Part shown: in pieces, positions 1 through 11,878 of the stretch
Numbering within the stretch: the first letter of the stretch is position 1
Layout: each line of letters begins with the position of its first letter
Origin: Diphasiastrum complanatum
Taxonomy: Eukaryota > Streptophyta > Lycopodiopsida > Lycopodiales > Lycopodiaceae
Direction: 5' to 3'
DNA length: 64,000 nucleotides
NCBI GenBank assembly: GCA_029204225.1
Contig: CM055109.1
Coordinates: 45,818,966 to 45,882,965, forward strand
Position numbers and translations under genes: made by a program
The notes under the pieces: generated by a model
Databases searched by the model: none
What the model was told of the DNA's origin: nothing
The model's input: only the letters and a program-made list of their open reading frames with translations

Positions 1-1159
1 TGCAACGGAATATCAGTAGCACAAAACCACATATATTGATTGCATTCACCTTTGTTGTATTTCCTTCTCCCATAAAATCTAGGTGCCACAGATGTGGAGA
101 TTACCTTATTTCAACGACCTCGACCCTTTGCTTTCATTCCCTGGCATGTGTATTTACTTGAAGGATTCAATCAACGTATTGCCCACCAACTACTATTCAC
201 TTGTCTTTCGAGGATTTTAAACAATATATTCTTAAATTCATGACATGCACTTGTTTCAAATTTTACCTTGTGTCATATACATGACATGCCACCATTCCTT
301 CATGCAATACACCTGATCAAAACAGCACAATGCTTTATCCAAATCACCACCAAGTTGCATTCGCCTACCAAGATCCACACCAGATGTTGGCCCCGTGGAT
401 GACATTTTGAAAACATAACACCTGTCTTTTTTTTCATGAAGCTGACCCGGAACATCGAGTCTTGGAAGATATCGTACTTGCAATGGTGTTTCAAATATAT
501 GAATGTAGTGATATCCTGAGAAAAATCTATTGGTATCTTTTCAACCTGCACAATAAAACAACATCAGTCTACTGTAGAAATAATGGTAACATAAATCATT
601 TTTATATTGACAAAATTGATCTCAATACCTTCTATTGTTAGTTGCTGGTTCGATGGCAGCTAGCAACTCATTCAATTTTTTCTCTGTTATTAATACAATC
701 TAGCAGCAATACTCATACTCCCCACCAAATATTTACTTCAACAATCAATCAATGAGTTATGATTAACTACAATTGGAATATTCCCTTGTGGAGCAAACCC
801 ACAATACAACAAAGACATACCCCTTGTGATATGTCATTTTCTCAAATTGCTAATGCGTCTGACTCCAAGACTAATAACGAACTCAATTGAAGACTTATGT
901 GGATCCATTTCAATGATGGAATGAATCGAAAGACACACTACTTGCCAAGATGCAAAAGCAATTGATAACCATTGGCAAAAATTTATTAACTAAATTTTCA
1001 TATCATAAACCTAAATTGAGTTTTGACCTACAAAAGATCAATTCTACATATGCAAAATGCTTGATTTTTTGGTAGAAATCAATCTAGCACACTCTAGCAT
1101 TGGTAACTCCTCCAAATCTTTGATAAATGTGGCTGATCCTTTCATAACTTGCAACACAA
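1..1159 (-). mobile_element. Internal part of a minus-strand LTR retrotransposon (edge of window)
   Basis: A primer binding site and an LTR to its right (1,160-1,889) show that the body of a minus-strand LTR element should run leftwards through this stretch. I see no gag, protease, reverse transcriptase or integrase motif in any frame. The visible part is therefore untranslated leader, or the element is non-coding. The other LTR would lie outside the window. Confidence 0.4.
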
Positions 1160-1171
1160 GCTCTGATACCA
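1160..1171 (-). other. Primer binding site for initiator tRNA-Met
   Basis: The minus strand reads TGGTATCAGAGC, the usual plant retrotransposon primer site complementary to the 3' end of initiator tRNA-Met. It lies two bases from the LTR edge at 1,174, as expected, and fixes both the orientation and the LTR boundary. Confidence 0.65.
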
Positions 1172-1173
1172 CA

Positions 1174-1889
1174 TGTAAAGATTTTGTGAATCACTAAGAT
1201 CATAAATCATCTCTTGATCTTTGGTATGAAAGACAACCCAATTTACTCCATTTGCAATATAGAAATTCAACATCTACTTAATGAAAGAGATGCAAACTCA
1301 ACAAGATATTGATCAAACATCAAACTTATGATAAGGTGAAGTTGTTGCTTGTACAAAAATAGTAAGTTACTGTATTTCACACGTGTGGATCCGAATATCA
1401 ACTAAACAATGCATTCTACACACAAGATTGCAAGATATCATCAATATAGTGCACCAATGGATAGATGAACCCAAGTGTATAAGCATGAAATGCTTCTTGA
1501 TTTCCAAGGGGAGGCTCAAACCTGAGACCAATGGATAGATGAACCCAAGTGTATAAGCATGAAATGAGATGAGAGAGAGAAGAATCCATTTCTCCCACGA
1601 GTTTACATCTATTTGTAGTAGCTCCATGCCTCATTAATGAGCTTGGTTTCCCTCCATATCAAATACCCTACTATTAATGTGGACTAAATTCAATGTATCT
1701 AACATTCAAATTTGAATGTGTCCAAACTCAACTTTCTACTTTCCCTCACTTTATAAAAGTGGTAATTCAAATGCTTTTAGACTAATATAACTTTGAAAAG
1801 TCAAACTCTAAGCCTAATATGAAAATTGGCCTCGATTGCCAAATAAACAAATATGAACAAAATAATAAACTAGTTGACAATTTCTCACA
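1174..1889 (-). repeat. LTR (5' LTR of a minus-strand element)
   Basis: On the minus strand the repeat begins TGTGAG and ends TTTACA next to the primer binding site. It is clearly related, in inverted orientation, to the solo LTR at 3,922-4,572: both share the start, the block around the TTGACTTTTCAAA motif and the segment before CACACGTGTG. It is 716 bp long. Part of the length difference is a 74-bp internal duplication. Confidence 0.7.
1453..1566. repeat. 40-bp direct repeat inside the LTR
   Basis: About 40 bases beginning ACCAATGGATAGATGAACCC occur at 1,453 and again at 1,527, separated by 34 bases. The related solo LTR at 3,922-4,572 has a single copy, so this is a local duplication with filler in the first LTR. 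Confidence 0.75.
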
Positions 1890-2728
1890 TGTAGCTCGCT
1901 AGACTGTATTTCCAGATCAAGTTTTTCTTGCAAAAGGAACAAACTTAGAATGGCCCCAAAAAACAAAGAGATGTGCTGATGAAAATGTTTTTAAGTAGTT
2001 TGTAGTATAATGTATTAGTTAGGAGTACACATGAATCAATTTTTTCTGGCAGAAGAGACAGAGGTAGAACTAGAAAAATGAAGGGGTGAAAAGATGTTAT
2101 TTGGCCATGAATCCAAAAAGCAATCAGCTACTGATTGTTGCTGATCAGCAACACAATGGAATAGATACCATAGTACGCTGCTGCTATTCTCATAGAATGC
2201 CATATGTTATAGCTCACTGGACATGCTACTATCATCCATGCTATTATCATCTATGCTACTATCCTCATAAAAACCATATTATTTCCCTATTATCCAAGCC
2301 ATGGCAACAAACATAACATAAATCAACAAGCCTTTGTCTTGATGATCACCAACAATCAGCAAAGCCAAAGGCTTGTTGATCCTTTGACCATTTGGACTGT
2401 TGTGGGACATGGGTCTGATCTACAAGCCTTAATTTTTCTTCAATAGAGGTAGGATAGAAATGTCAACCGTTGATGCCAGAAATTTGCCCAGTTACAATCT
2501 CTTGTGATGTATGTGTAAAAAATCTATGCTCAAGCCCAATTCCATTAGGTAATGAGCATCCTGGAAAATTCTTGTTTATATCTATTCTTGAAAACAACAA
2601 AAAGAAGGAAGGGAAAAGGCTCGAAGATTTGTACAGAAGATCAAAAAATTCATGATCGAATTTTTTCGACCCAAGCCTATTTTTTGACCCAATGTTAATC
2701 CCATCAAAGAGAGATTTTCTGACCTCGG

Positions 2729-2872
2729 ATCGGCGGATCGGATTGAGTCGGAAAATATCTGGACGACTTTGACCATGGATCAAATCGAATCAACGGATTG
2801 GATCGGATCGGACAGATCGGATCGGGTCTAATTTATCCTGGCATCTTCAACCCTGGATCAGATCGGATCGGG
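2729..2872. repeat. GATCGG-rich degenerate simple repeat
   Basis: Many copies of GGATCGGATCGG-like words occur in about 145 bases, including two runs ending GATCGGGTCTAAT some 50 bases apart. It looks like a decayed short tandem repeat. Confidence 0.5.
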
Positions 2873-2878
2873 TCTAAT

Positions 2879-2932
2879 AAATCCAACCCTTTGTATAAAT
2901 CCGACCCTTTGTATAAATCCAATCCTTTGTAT
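2879..2932. repeat. 18-bp tandem repeat, three copies
   Basis: Three consecutive 18-base units of the form AAATCCRAYCCTTTGTAT differ only at two positions. This is a minor local tandem duplication. Confidence 0.8.
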
Positions 2933-3140
2933 ATTTTTTTCGATACTATTAATTATAAATCTGACCCACATACTGATAAAATAAAGGCTACAATCTGTGG
3001 GATTGTAAGTAGATTTTCTCAGGCTTTCAATGCACTGATCATCTGACTTCCAGTAGAGTCAACACCTTCGTAGGCATCTTTTGTAACAATGTACAAGGAT
3101 TATTCTGTAACGATGATCAGTGGTAAAGTAAGTTTAGTTA

Positions 3141-3184
3141 GTATTATAGTATTCTAGTACTCTAGTATTCTAGTATTCTAGAAT
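3141..3184. repeat. TATTCTAG short tandem repeat
   Basis: Units of about ten bases built on AGTATTCTAG, with one variant containing TACTCTAG, follow one another four times. It is a minor repeat. Confidence 0.6.
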
Positions 3185-3921
3185 TCAATTTTTCAAGCAT
3201 CAACGATTTTCAGCTGAAGCCTGGTATTTGTGCCCGCTGCACGTTTTTTATAATTATCATAGTGCAAGTTTTTGTCTACGTTTTTGTTTCCATTGCGCAT
3301 TGCAGTATTTGTTTCATCTTGAACTCATTCCTGATATAATGTGGTATAGATCTTGCAAATTCATTTACATTTTGGTTTCTTGAGGCTCTTGGAAAATTCA
3401 AGAACCAAGAAGATGGAGCTTCTTGATTCTTGAATGCTTGTGGAAGTGTTTCTTTGTTTTTATGAGAAATGTGGCATGCTAGGCTAGTTCTCATATTTTG
3501 CAAGTAGTTTAGTTTCCATTTTGCAATGATCTGTTCTAGCATTCTAGTTTTAAGTGCCATAGTAATGCCCAACCGTGTTTCAAGAAGAGCTATTTTTGGG
3601 CATTCTTGGTGTGCTTGCATGGTAGAATGATTGCAAGTGATTTCAAGAGTTCAAGAGTGTTCGAAATCTGAGTATACGTGACAGCTTGAACCATACTACA
3701 GCCCTGAGAATCTGCTGCTTGATCTGGGCATTGAACCAAATAGAAATGATCAAGAACATGCCCAGCTAACAACCAGAATGGAGGTAGCATAAGCTATAAC
3801 AAGAAGCAAACAAGCAAGACCAGTAGACAGACAGAGGAATGTGTTTCTTGATTCTTGGGCTTCTAAAATGTTGTCTAGTCTAGTTAGTTTAGTTTCTTGC
3901 TTTATTTCTTGCAGTGGTAAT

Positions 3922-4572
3922 TGTGAAAGATTCAACTAGTTTCATCACATTTTGCAATATTTCCATATTTGGCATATTGAGGCCAAAACTTGTTTTAGAC
4001 TTAGAGGTTGACTTTTCAAACTTCATTAGTCTAAATTTCATTTGAATAAACACTTTTTTGAAAGTGTGGGAAAGTTAGAATGCGAGTTTGAGTAGATTCA
4101 ATTTGAATAGTTGGGTACATTGAATCTAGACCCAAAATTAGTAGGGTTAGCATTTTGGTGGGAAAGCCAAGTGGCCAAATAGGGTTTGGACCTGTTATAA
4201 AAGGATGTAACTCATGGAGAGAGCGATCTTCTCTCTTCTCTATCTCATTTTCATGCTTATACATGGTTCTCTTGGGTTCTACTATCCATTGGTGCACTAT
4301 CTTGGTGATTGCTTGCAATTCTATGTGTAGAATGATCTATATTTGCTATTTTTGGATCCACACGTGTGAAATAGAGTAGCTTGCTGGTTTTGTACGGACA
4401 GCAACAGTACATAATCATTTCATTCAAGTTTGATCAAGTTCTATTGGTGTTTGCATCTCAATTTGTGTGTAGATGCTGATTTTTCTACATTGGTGAGATT
4501 GGTAGTGTATTTTTCTTTCTAACCAAAGATCATTCAAGTAGATTGGATCTTAAGGATCTGAGATCTTTCACA
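3922..4572 (+). mobile_element. Solo LTR with perfect 5-bp target-site duplication
   Basis: The 651-bp unit begins TGTGAAAG and ends CTTTCACA. It is flanked directly by GTAAT on both sides (3,917-3,921 and 4,573-4,577). No primer binding site follows it, so this is a solo LTR left by recombination between the two LTRs of a full element. It is an inverted relative of the LTR at 1,174-1,889, including the stretch that reads into CACACGTGTG. Confidence 0.88.
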
Positions 4573-5874
4573 GTAATGTGTATGCTAGTTTAATTTTTAG
4601 ATTTCAAGAAAGCTGTCCATTTAGTTCTTGTTTCTAGTTGTAGGTTTATGCATAAGTAGAGTAGTTTTAGTGTGTAAGATTTGTCTATTCGATTTGCAAC
4701 ATTAAGTAGAATTTCATTGTTTGTTCAATGGATCTGCACACTGATTTTATGATTGAACTTTTGGCATGTACGAGTGGTTGTTTATGCATGTGCATTAGTT
4801 CAAGAGTGACGTCCCTGGATTGCCCTCTGACAGGCAGGACATTACTACAATGTATATCTGTCCCTTCTACCTGATTTTGGGCTTTAAACAATAAATAATA
4901 ACTTAAGCAAAAGCCCACTGTCTCTGCTGACATGCAAAAGGAGAAGGAAGAAGAGCAAAAAAACAGTAAACAAATCCTCCTAACATGGGTTTCTACACAC
5001 GCGAAAAACCCAACAATGCAGTTTTACACAGGATTTCACACAAGCAAAAAACTGTAGGGTCGAAGATCTTGCGTAGTATAGCCCTCCCGCCTGTCAACAA
5101 GGGTTAGATCACGGGATAGGTACCTAACTATGCATATATGCTATTTTTAGTTAGTTTCTTACTTTCTCCCTTAAATCTAATGGCCTAAAAACCAATTTAG
5201 AATTAGTATCGCAAAACACTTAGTTGCTAGTATGGCCTGAAGGAGAAATGACGATAGTGTCGGGTGTCGGGTTTTTCGCCTGTGAAAAAACTGAGTAAAA
5301 TTGCTGACTGTAACAACAATTAGTTCAAATATGCAGTCGCCAAAGAAAATGTACTTTGAGTCCGTTGTTGTGAGAGTAGAAAACAGGTTCTCACATGATG
5401 TCATAGTTAGAAATCAGTTTTGATCTGATTCATTAGTATAAACTGTAAATGTGATGATGTAATTATTGCACAATTTATTTGGTTTACTATAGATGGTTGC
5501 GATCGAGACGTGACCCATTAGGATATATTGATCGGGCACTGATCCCGTAGACGACTACTTGGGTTAGCCGGGTAGCCACACGTAGGAAGAAATTAGCCTA
5601 TACATTGATTTTGAGTTCATTATGCTATACTCGGGGGCATGTCCTGGGTTTGTCAGTATATGTGGCCATATTGGGCCTGACTCTAGTTTGGCAGGTGGTA
5701 GGCCAGTTTAGTGACACATGTTGAGCCCATGCAGTTTGGGGCTTTGCTATATGTACAATGTTTTTTCATAATAGACTTAAACTTTTGTTGTGCCATCTTT
5801 GAGAGCTTGTGAGGAGTGGCTATGGTGATTGTGTGATGTGATCTGCATACTGCACGAGATTCTATCGGAATTTC
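4573..5874. other. Non-coding; probable 5' LTR toward its right end
   Basis: No gene is visible. The last few hundred bases, up to the CA at 5,874-5,875, are probably an LTR, because a plus-strand primer binding site follows at 5,879. I cannot place the left LTR boundary because no second copy of the LTR is in the window. Confidence 0.35.
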
Positions 5875-5878
5875 AACT

Positions 5879-5890
5879 TGGTATTAGAGC
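5879..5890 (+). other. Primer binding site of a plus-strand LTR element
   Basis: The plus strand reads TGGTATTAGAGC, one base off the standard initiator tRNA-Met site. It begins three bases after a CA that could end an LTR. It implies an LTR element whose body runs to the right from here. Confidence 0.55.
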
Positions 5891-8292
5891 GTTAGGGTGT
5901 TGCGGGTATGCACGATCCGGTGGAGCTATGTGATAGCGTCTTTCACAAGGAGAAATAGCCCTCAAAGCGTCTCGGGAGAGAGGACTCCATACATGGTATA
6001 GGCAGTCTGGATGGCTAGAGACAGCAAAGTTCCTTCGATCGGAGCTTCGGGGAAGATCAGAACGATCGTCATAGGTGGATTCCGGGGAGAATTCATAGAA
6101 AAATTGCTCAAAAATGGTTGTATGTGGCTATGATAAGAAGCTAGCCGGGTTTCTCTGAGTAGTCCGTCAATTGGGGAGCGGAGTAGATCAGAACGGGTTG
6201 CAAGGTAGTGGTAACTCAGGTTTGAGTGAATTTTGAAATCCATTTACAGTGTGAGGAGAAAGGAACAGTCTTGTGAATTGCCAAAAAGTGGCCTAGTTGA
6301 AGAAAAATGGAAAGTCGCTGATCTTTCTTTGTACTTGATGGAATTGGGCACTGTAAATTGCTACCCAGCACTGTTTAGGTGAGGCCAAGTGATTGCCAGA
6401 AGGGTAGGGTCAGCCATGGAGCAATTATAGAGCAATTGTACCTTCTTCTCATAAGCTATGGAAATGACTATAAGGGTTTACAGGCAGAAAAGCATGGATC
6501 TTGGGCTGTAGGAAACAGTTTTTGGAACTGTAAAGGCATACAGAGGAGCGCCCTAGTATTGGGAAGTTAATGACAGGAGGCCATGGGCGGCTGTGGAGCT
6601 GTAAAGCAGTAATTCATTTATGAAGCCATGGAAGAAAAACATAGTAAGGGTTTCAAAAAGGAGAAATGTGGATCTTGCTAAATACGCAAGTGCTTTCTGT
6701 CAGGTTTGAATCCACAGTTGAGCGCCCTAGCGTGTTGAATCCATAGAGAATCAGCCATAGACAGCCGTGCACCAGGAAGAGCACTGGATTAGTCTTTCTG
6801 AGGGCAGCCAAGAACCTAGAGAAGCCATAGTTGGGAAGCTTGAAGAAGAGGAGAGAGAAGGAGGGTAGCGCGGCCAGCCAGGTCAGGCCTATAGCGACCG
6901 AAGGTGCCTGGCGTGTGAAGGAGGAAGTATTATTGCCCATATTTGCTAACAGCTATTGATTCGGGCTCCATCGGAATGAACGACCAAGATGAAGATTTTG
7001 TGAACTTCTGTGGGTCGTGGGATTAAAGTCCACCATTGGATGGAAAATGAAGTGGACCCGAAGTGGCCTAAAGGGCAAAGAAGTGCAAAGGGCACCCCTT
7101 CTTCATTGAACATTTTCACCTTGAAGTGCAAATTGGACCTGAAGGGCAGAAATGCCATTTCTTCATTAAAAATCTTCAAAACAAAGAATTAGTTCAAATT
7201 TGCAAGTAAGCCTTTGGAAAGGGATAACTTTAGCTAGAAGGCACCTATTTTGGTCATCATTGGGGCCAAATGACCCCTGAATCTGGTTGCTCAGAGCCAT
7301 CGGACAGAGAAACGTCACAGAGCAGGGAGAAACGTGTTTTGGGGTGTTTTCATCACCATTCCATCGAGCGGAGTGCGGGTGACCTAGTGATGGGCTACAT
7401 TCGCCATTTGGGTACCGTAGGGCCAAATTCGGGGCAATTTTTGGCTGGTGAAACCTAATACAGGGTGGTACAATGAGACATTATCACTTCAAAATCATTA
7501 TTACTTATTCCTAACATGGTAACAAGGCATTTGGAGGTGGTAAATGCAGTATGGGAGCGAATGGTAGCGGAATTCCTTTTTCTCACTAAATAGGTTGGGT
7601 GAGACATTCCATAAATATTGATACGAGGAGCATAGTTCCGAGTAAATATGCTTCTCACCACCCATTGAGTACTAAAGCAAACCACCTTGGATTATAATTC
7701 TTTCCTGATACCACTTAATGACCATTACACACTCAATCGTGTTTACCATCCATTAACGACTAAGGTACACAACTTTGGATTATTATTCTTATTCCATACC
7801 ACTTAATGACCATAACATATTCAATTATCTCTTATCATCTTTCTAGTTTTGTAAAGTTCATTTTATCAATCATAAGCATTTTGAGCACATAAATGTGTTG
7901 CTAGAACAAAAAATGCATTTCTTATATAGTATATGCAACATTAAAAGGCAAAAAGTTCCACATGATGTGGCCAATTCAATGTTTACCTCTCCAATTGCAA
8001 TCTAGTTCACTATGTTCTTGTCTTCACCATGGATCTTGCTTGAGTCATTTTGAACCTAGAGCCACATAGTTATTAACTCTTTGATTTTATAACATAGGTT
8101 TATTCAAGCTTTCAAGCCACAAAAATATTATTGTACAGCCCAAATCTCATCATTCATGTGAAATTATTTTTTTACCTTTATTGTCAAAGCTCTTATTAGG
8201 TTATAAAACACTTTTTTAAATTTGAAGGCATGTGTTTATGCACCCAAATTGACTTTCCATACAATTTAAATAACTACGAATTGTTCTTTAGT

Positions 8293-8294
<2 letters not shown>
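5891..8294. other. Non-coding; possible leader of the plus-strand LTR element
   Basis: No coding motif is recognisable. Bases 5,891 to roughly 7,450 may be the untranslated interior of the element primed at 5,879. Around 7,688-7,830 an imperfect tandem duplication of about 87 bases is seen, with both copies containing ACCACTTAATGACCAT. Confidence 0.35.
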
Positions 8295-8337
<43 letters not shown>

Positions 8338-8369
8338 CCGTGAGGGGGGGGGGGGGGGGGGGGGGGGGG
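8295..8369. repeat. (TG)21 microsatellite followed by a run of 26 G
   Basis: A pure 42-base TG tract runs from 8,295 to 8,336. It is followed after seven bases by 26 uninterrupted G (8,344-8,369) and then a short GT run. Runs of this kind are also places where assemblies are unreliable. Confidence 0.95.
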
Positions 8370-11300
8370 TGTGTGTGGAAATCCTATATAAGAAAAATAC
8401 TTTTGTTTGTTTGCATTATCTTTGAGCTCTTATGTTGTTCTTCTATGTGGTACCTTTGGCCACATGTGCTTACATATTTTTAATACATTACAATTGTTGG
8501 ATTTGGGTCATGAATTTGAGTTGCAAGATTGAAGTTATTAAGAGCTAGCTAGTTGTCAAATATAGTACATATTTATTTAGGTAAGTAACATACTCAAAGA
8601 ATGCTTATACTTTTTTCCCATGTACTATATGATAAACTAAATGAAGGCTTAAATTAATGACATGTTTATGATGCATTTTATAAATTTATGACAGAAGCAT
8701 ACATAACAATGTGATTCTTACTAAAGGTCAATATACATCACATGCAATATTTAATTACATTTGATGAATATAGATGACTCTAGTCAAATTCATCATATTA
8801 TCTACATATTTTTGGAGTGTGTATTGAAGTTTAGCAATATTTGTTTTCATAAAGTCATTTTGAAAGTGATTGTGTCATAGGGTTATGTTTATAAAATTAT
8901 TTTTGAAGCTTACTCATACACAAACATACACATTTATTTTACAAACTCAAAAATTCAACTAAAACGTTGATACATTCTGAAGCAACAACTTACACTTTTA
9001 GTAATAAACGTATTATGGGACAAAGAGAACCATTCTTGTTCATATCATAGAAGGTCATTAGGTATAAATCATATACATTTTTAGAGTCAACTTTGATGAC
9101 AAACATTCTTTAGTTTGTAGTAGTTGATTATGAAGTTGAAGCCGGTAGCAGTTTCCATCACAATCTTTGGCATTTCATCATATAAAAGGTTTGTTTGTTT
9201 ATATATATAAAATTGTCAATGCTGCACAAATTTATAAATCGAAATCCATCATAGTTTTGAAGCTTAAAAACTAAACATCAAATCGACTTGCATGGCGCAT
9301 CTCTTTAACTCCATTTGTAGTGGTTTTTTCATCTATAGAACCTTGTGCCTTGAGCCCAATTGGCGGGCTTTGGACTTTGTCAAACTTTTACCATTGCTTT
9401 GTGGCCATTCCTGGTACAAATTAAGCTGCGATACTAAGATTCAACTCTGGGTATGAAATAATGGAACATAAGACATGAACATAACTAATTAGAATGTTCT
9501 CAAGAAAACTAAAATTAGACTCAATATTGCAAAATCCTTTGCACTAATACTATTTCTTATGTCAAATCAAGTCAATGACTCACCTTTCACATCTAGGAAT
9601 AAAGGATGGTCCATATGTCATGAAAATACGGACCATCCTCTATTACTATATTTGATTTTGTCAATTGGTCTTCATTATTTTTCAAAGTCAAACTACAACA
9701 TGCCTAAGAAGTGGAAAACTAAATTCTCTTGTGTGTGCAAAATTAACCCTCTAAGATGAGAATCCTTGCCCTTAAAATTATCCAACACACTATTTTTGTT
9801 AGAGCATAATATAGGGACAATTCTACTCATGTCTACACTAAATGTCTACACTCATGTCTACACTAAATGCCTGAAAATGCGAAACATCTCTTCTTCTTTT
9901 GCCATTTGCCTCTCTAGAAATCCATCTACAATTTCTTTATTGCAAGATTTCATATTAGGTTCAAAATAATTTCCTTCTTGATGACATTGTTTTTTTGAAC
10001 CTTTTGCAAATTGTTTTTGGCAAAGCCTTGGAGTAGTCACTCTTTGGAACATTGGGTTAAATATGAACAAGAAGGAATTTGGGACTGATGAATTTTGCAT
10101 CTCCCTCTCTGAAGAAATGGACAAATTTTGTTTGCTCCAACTTTCTTTTGTATTTTGTCAAAAGTCCTTAATATATGGCTAATTAAATGGGGAGGGAAAA
10201 AAATGCCTACAACTTCCAGCATGGCATGCATTCATACTTTGACAACGTACAATTGCTTCAAAGTCTACATCTTCCACTCTCTATTCTAAGTCAATATTCA
10301 CAAAAATTTATCCCTTCCTCTAAAAGGACCATTATTTATATCATGGAAATTTTTCTCTTATCCAAAGAGTGGCTACTCCTCCATCTCTCCCATGAGTTAC
10401 CCAAAGTCCCTACACTTGAACTAAAATTCAAAATCACCTATTATTTTCTCATGAGAGTAAGCATAATATGAACGAGCAAATATTTATAATCTGTGATTTT
10501 GTTGAAATTACCAAAGGATAATATAGGATCTAGTGCAACATGCAAATCACATCAACCATCGCCATAGCTCAAGCATCCATAACTCTCAAAGTGACACAAC
10601 AAAAGTTAATGATTACTAAGGAAAAACAATACACATAGAAAACACTAAAACTGCATGTCTCTAACAAGTGTCTTAAAGTTACCCTAACACCTATCAAACT
10701 AGAGTTAGACCCAATATGGCCAAATTTGACTGAAAAACTCGAGACATGCTCTTGAGTATAGCAAACATCATAAACAACACTGTACATTTGATTTTGTACG
10801 TGTGACTCTCCGGCTAGTCCAAGTAGCCACTTACAAGACAAGTGACTGATAGATAAATCGATAGTGGGTCAAGTTGTGATCACTACCAAATACAATAGAA
10901 TCTAATCAATTGTACAATACCACATTTTAATCTTACGTAGATTATATTTGATTTCTAGCACTGTTGCTTAATCTCAAATGTGGTAGGAGTGTAAAACAAT
11001 AACATGTAGCAATGTTTGGAGTGTCCAAAAGATGCCATATTCTTGCTACTATGTACTTGACTCACACTCACACTCAAGCAAACTACTTGATACACACTCT
11101 AGATTTCAAATTTGACAACACGAAGTATTACGTAAATACAAGGCTCACATAAAGAGTCTGTTATGCTCTTTATCATCTAACTTATTTCCACCAATCTGAT
11201 TTGTACACAAGTGGGCCACGTGAGCGACATCCATTGCCACCATAAGACTATCATCCTCCATCTAGCTACGCTAACATCCTACTAGGCACTTACAAGCAAA

Positions 11301-11515
11301 ACCTGTAAAGTTGAAATAATGAGTCGACTATGGCTCACCACCTGAAGAAATCTTACTGCCACCATAAGACTATACTCTCACTAGATAAACAACTAGTAGA
11401 CATAATCAACAAGTCAATGAGCATTTCAAATGACTACTTCGTTCTTGATGTAGCATATGCATAATCAATAAAACTCTGACTCTGATCTAGACGCCCATAA
11501 TAAAGTAATATGCAA
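8370..11515. other. AT-rich interval, nothing recognised
   Basis: I see no gene, transposon motif or RNA gene. The open frames present are short and of low-complexity composition. Confidence 0.4.

Positions 11516-11878
<363 letters not shown>

Larger units (their letters stand above)
1890..3921. other. Non-coding interval with simple repeats
   Basis: I find no supported gene here. Open frames are short and have no family resemblance. The stretch holds GATCGG-rich simple sequence (about 2,729-2,872), an 18-bp tandem repeat and a short TATTCTAG repeat, listed separately. Confidence 0.4.
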
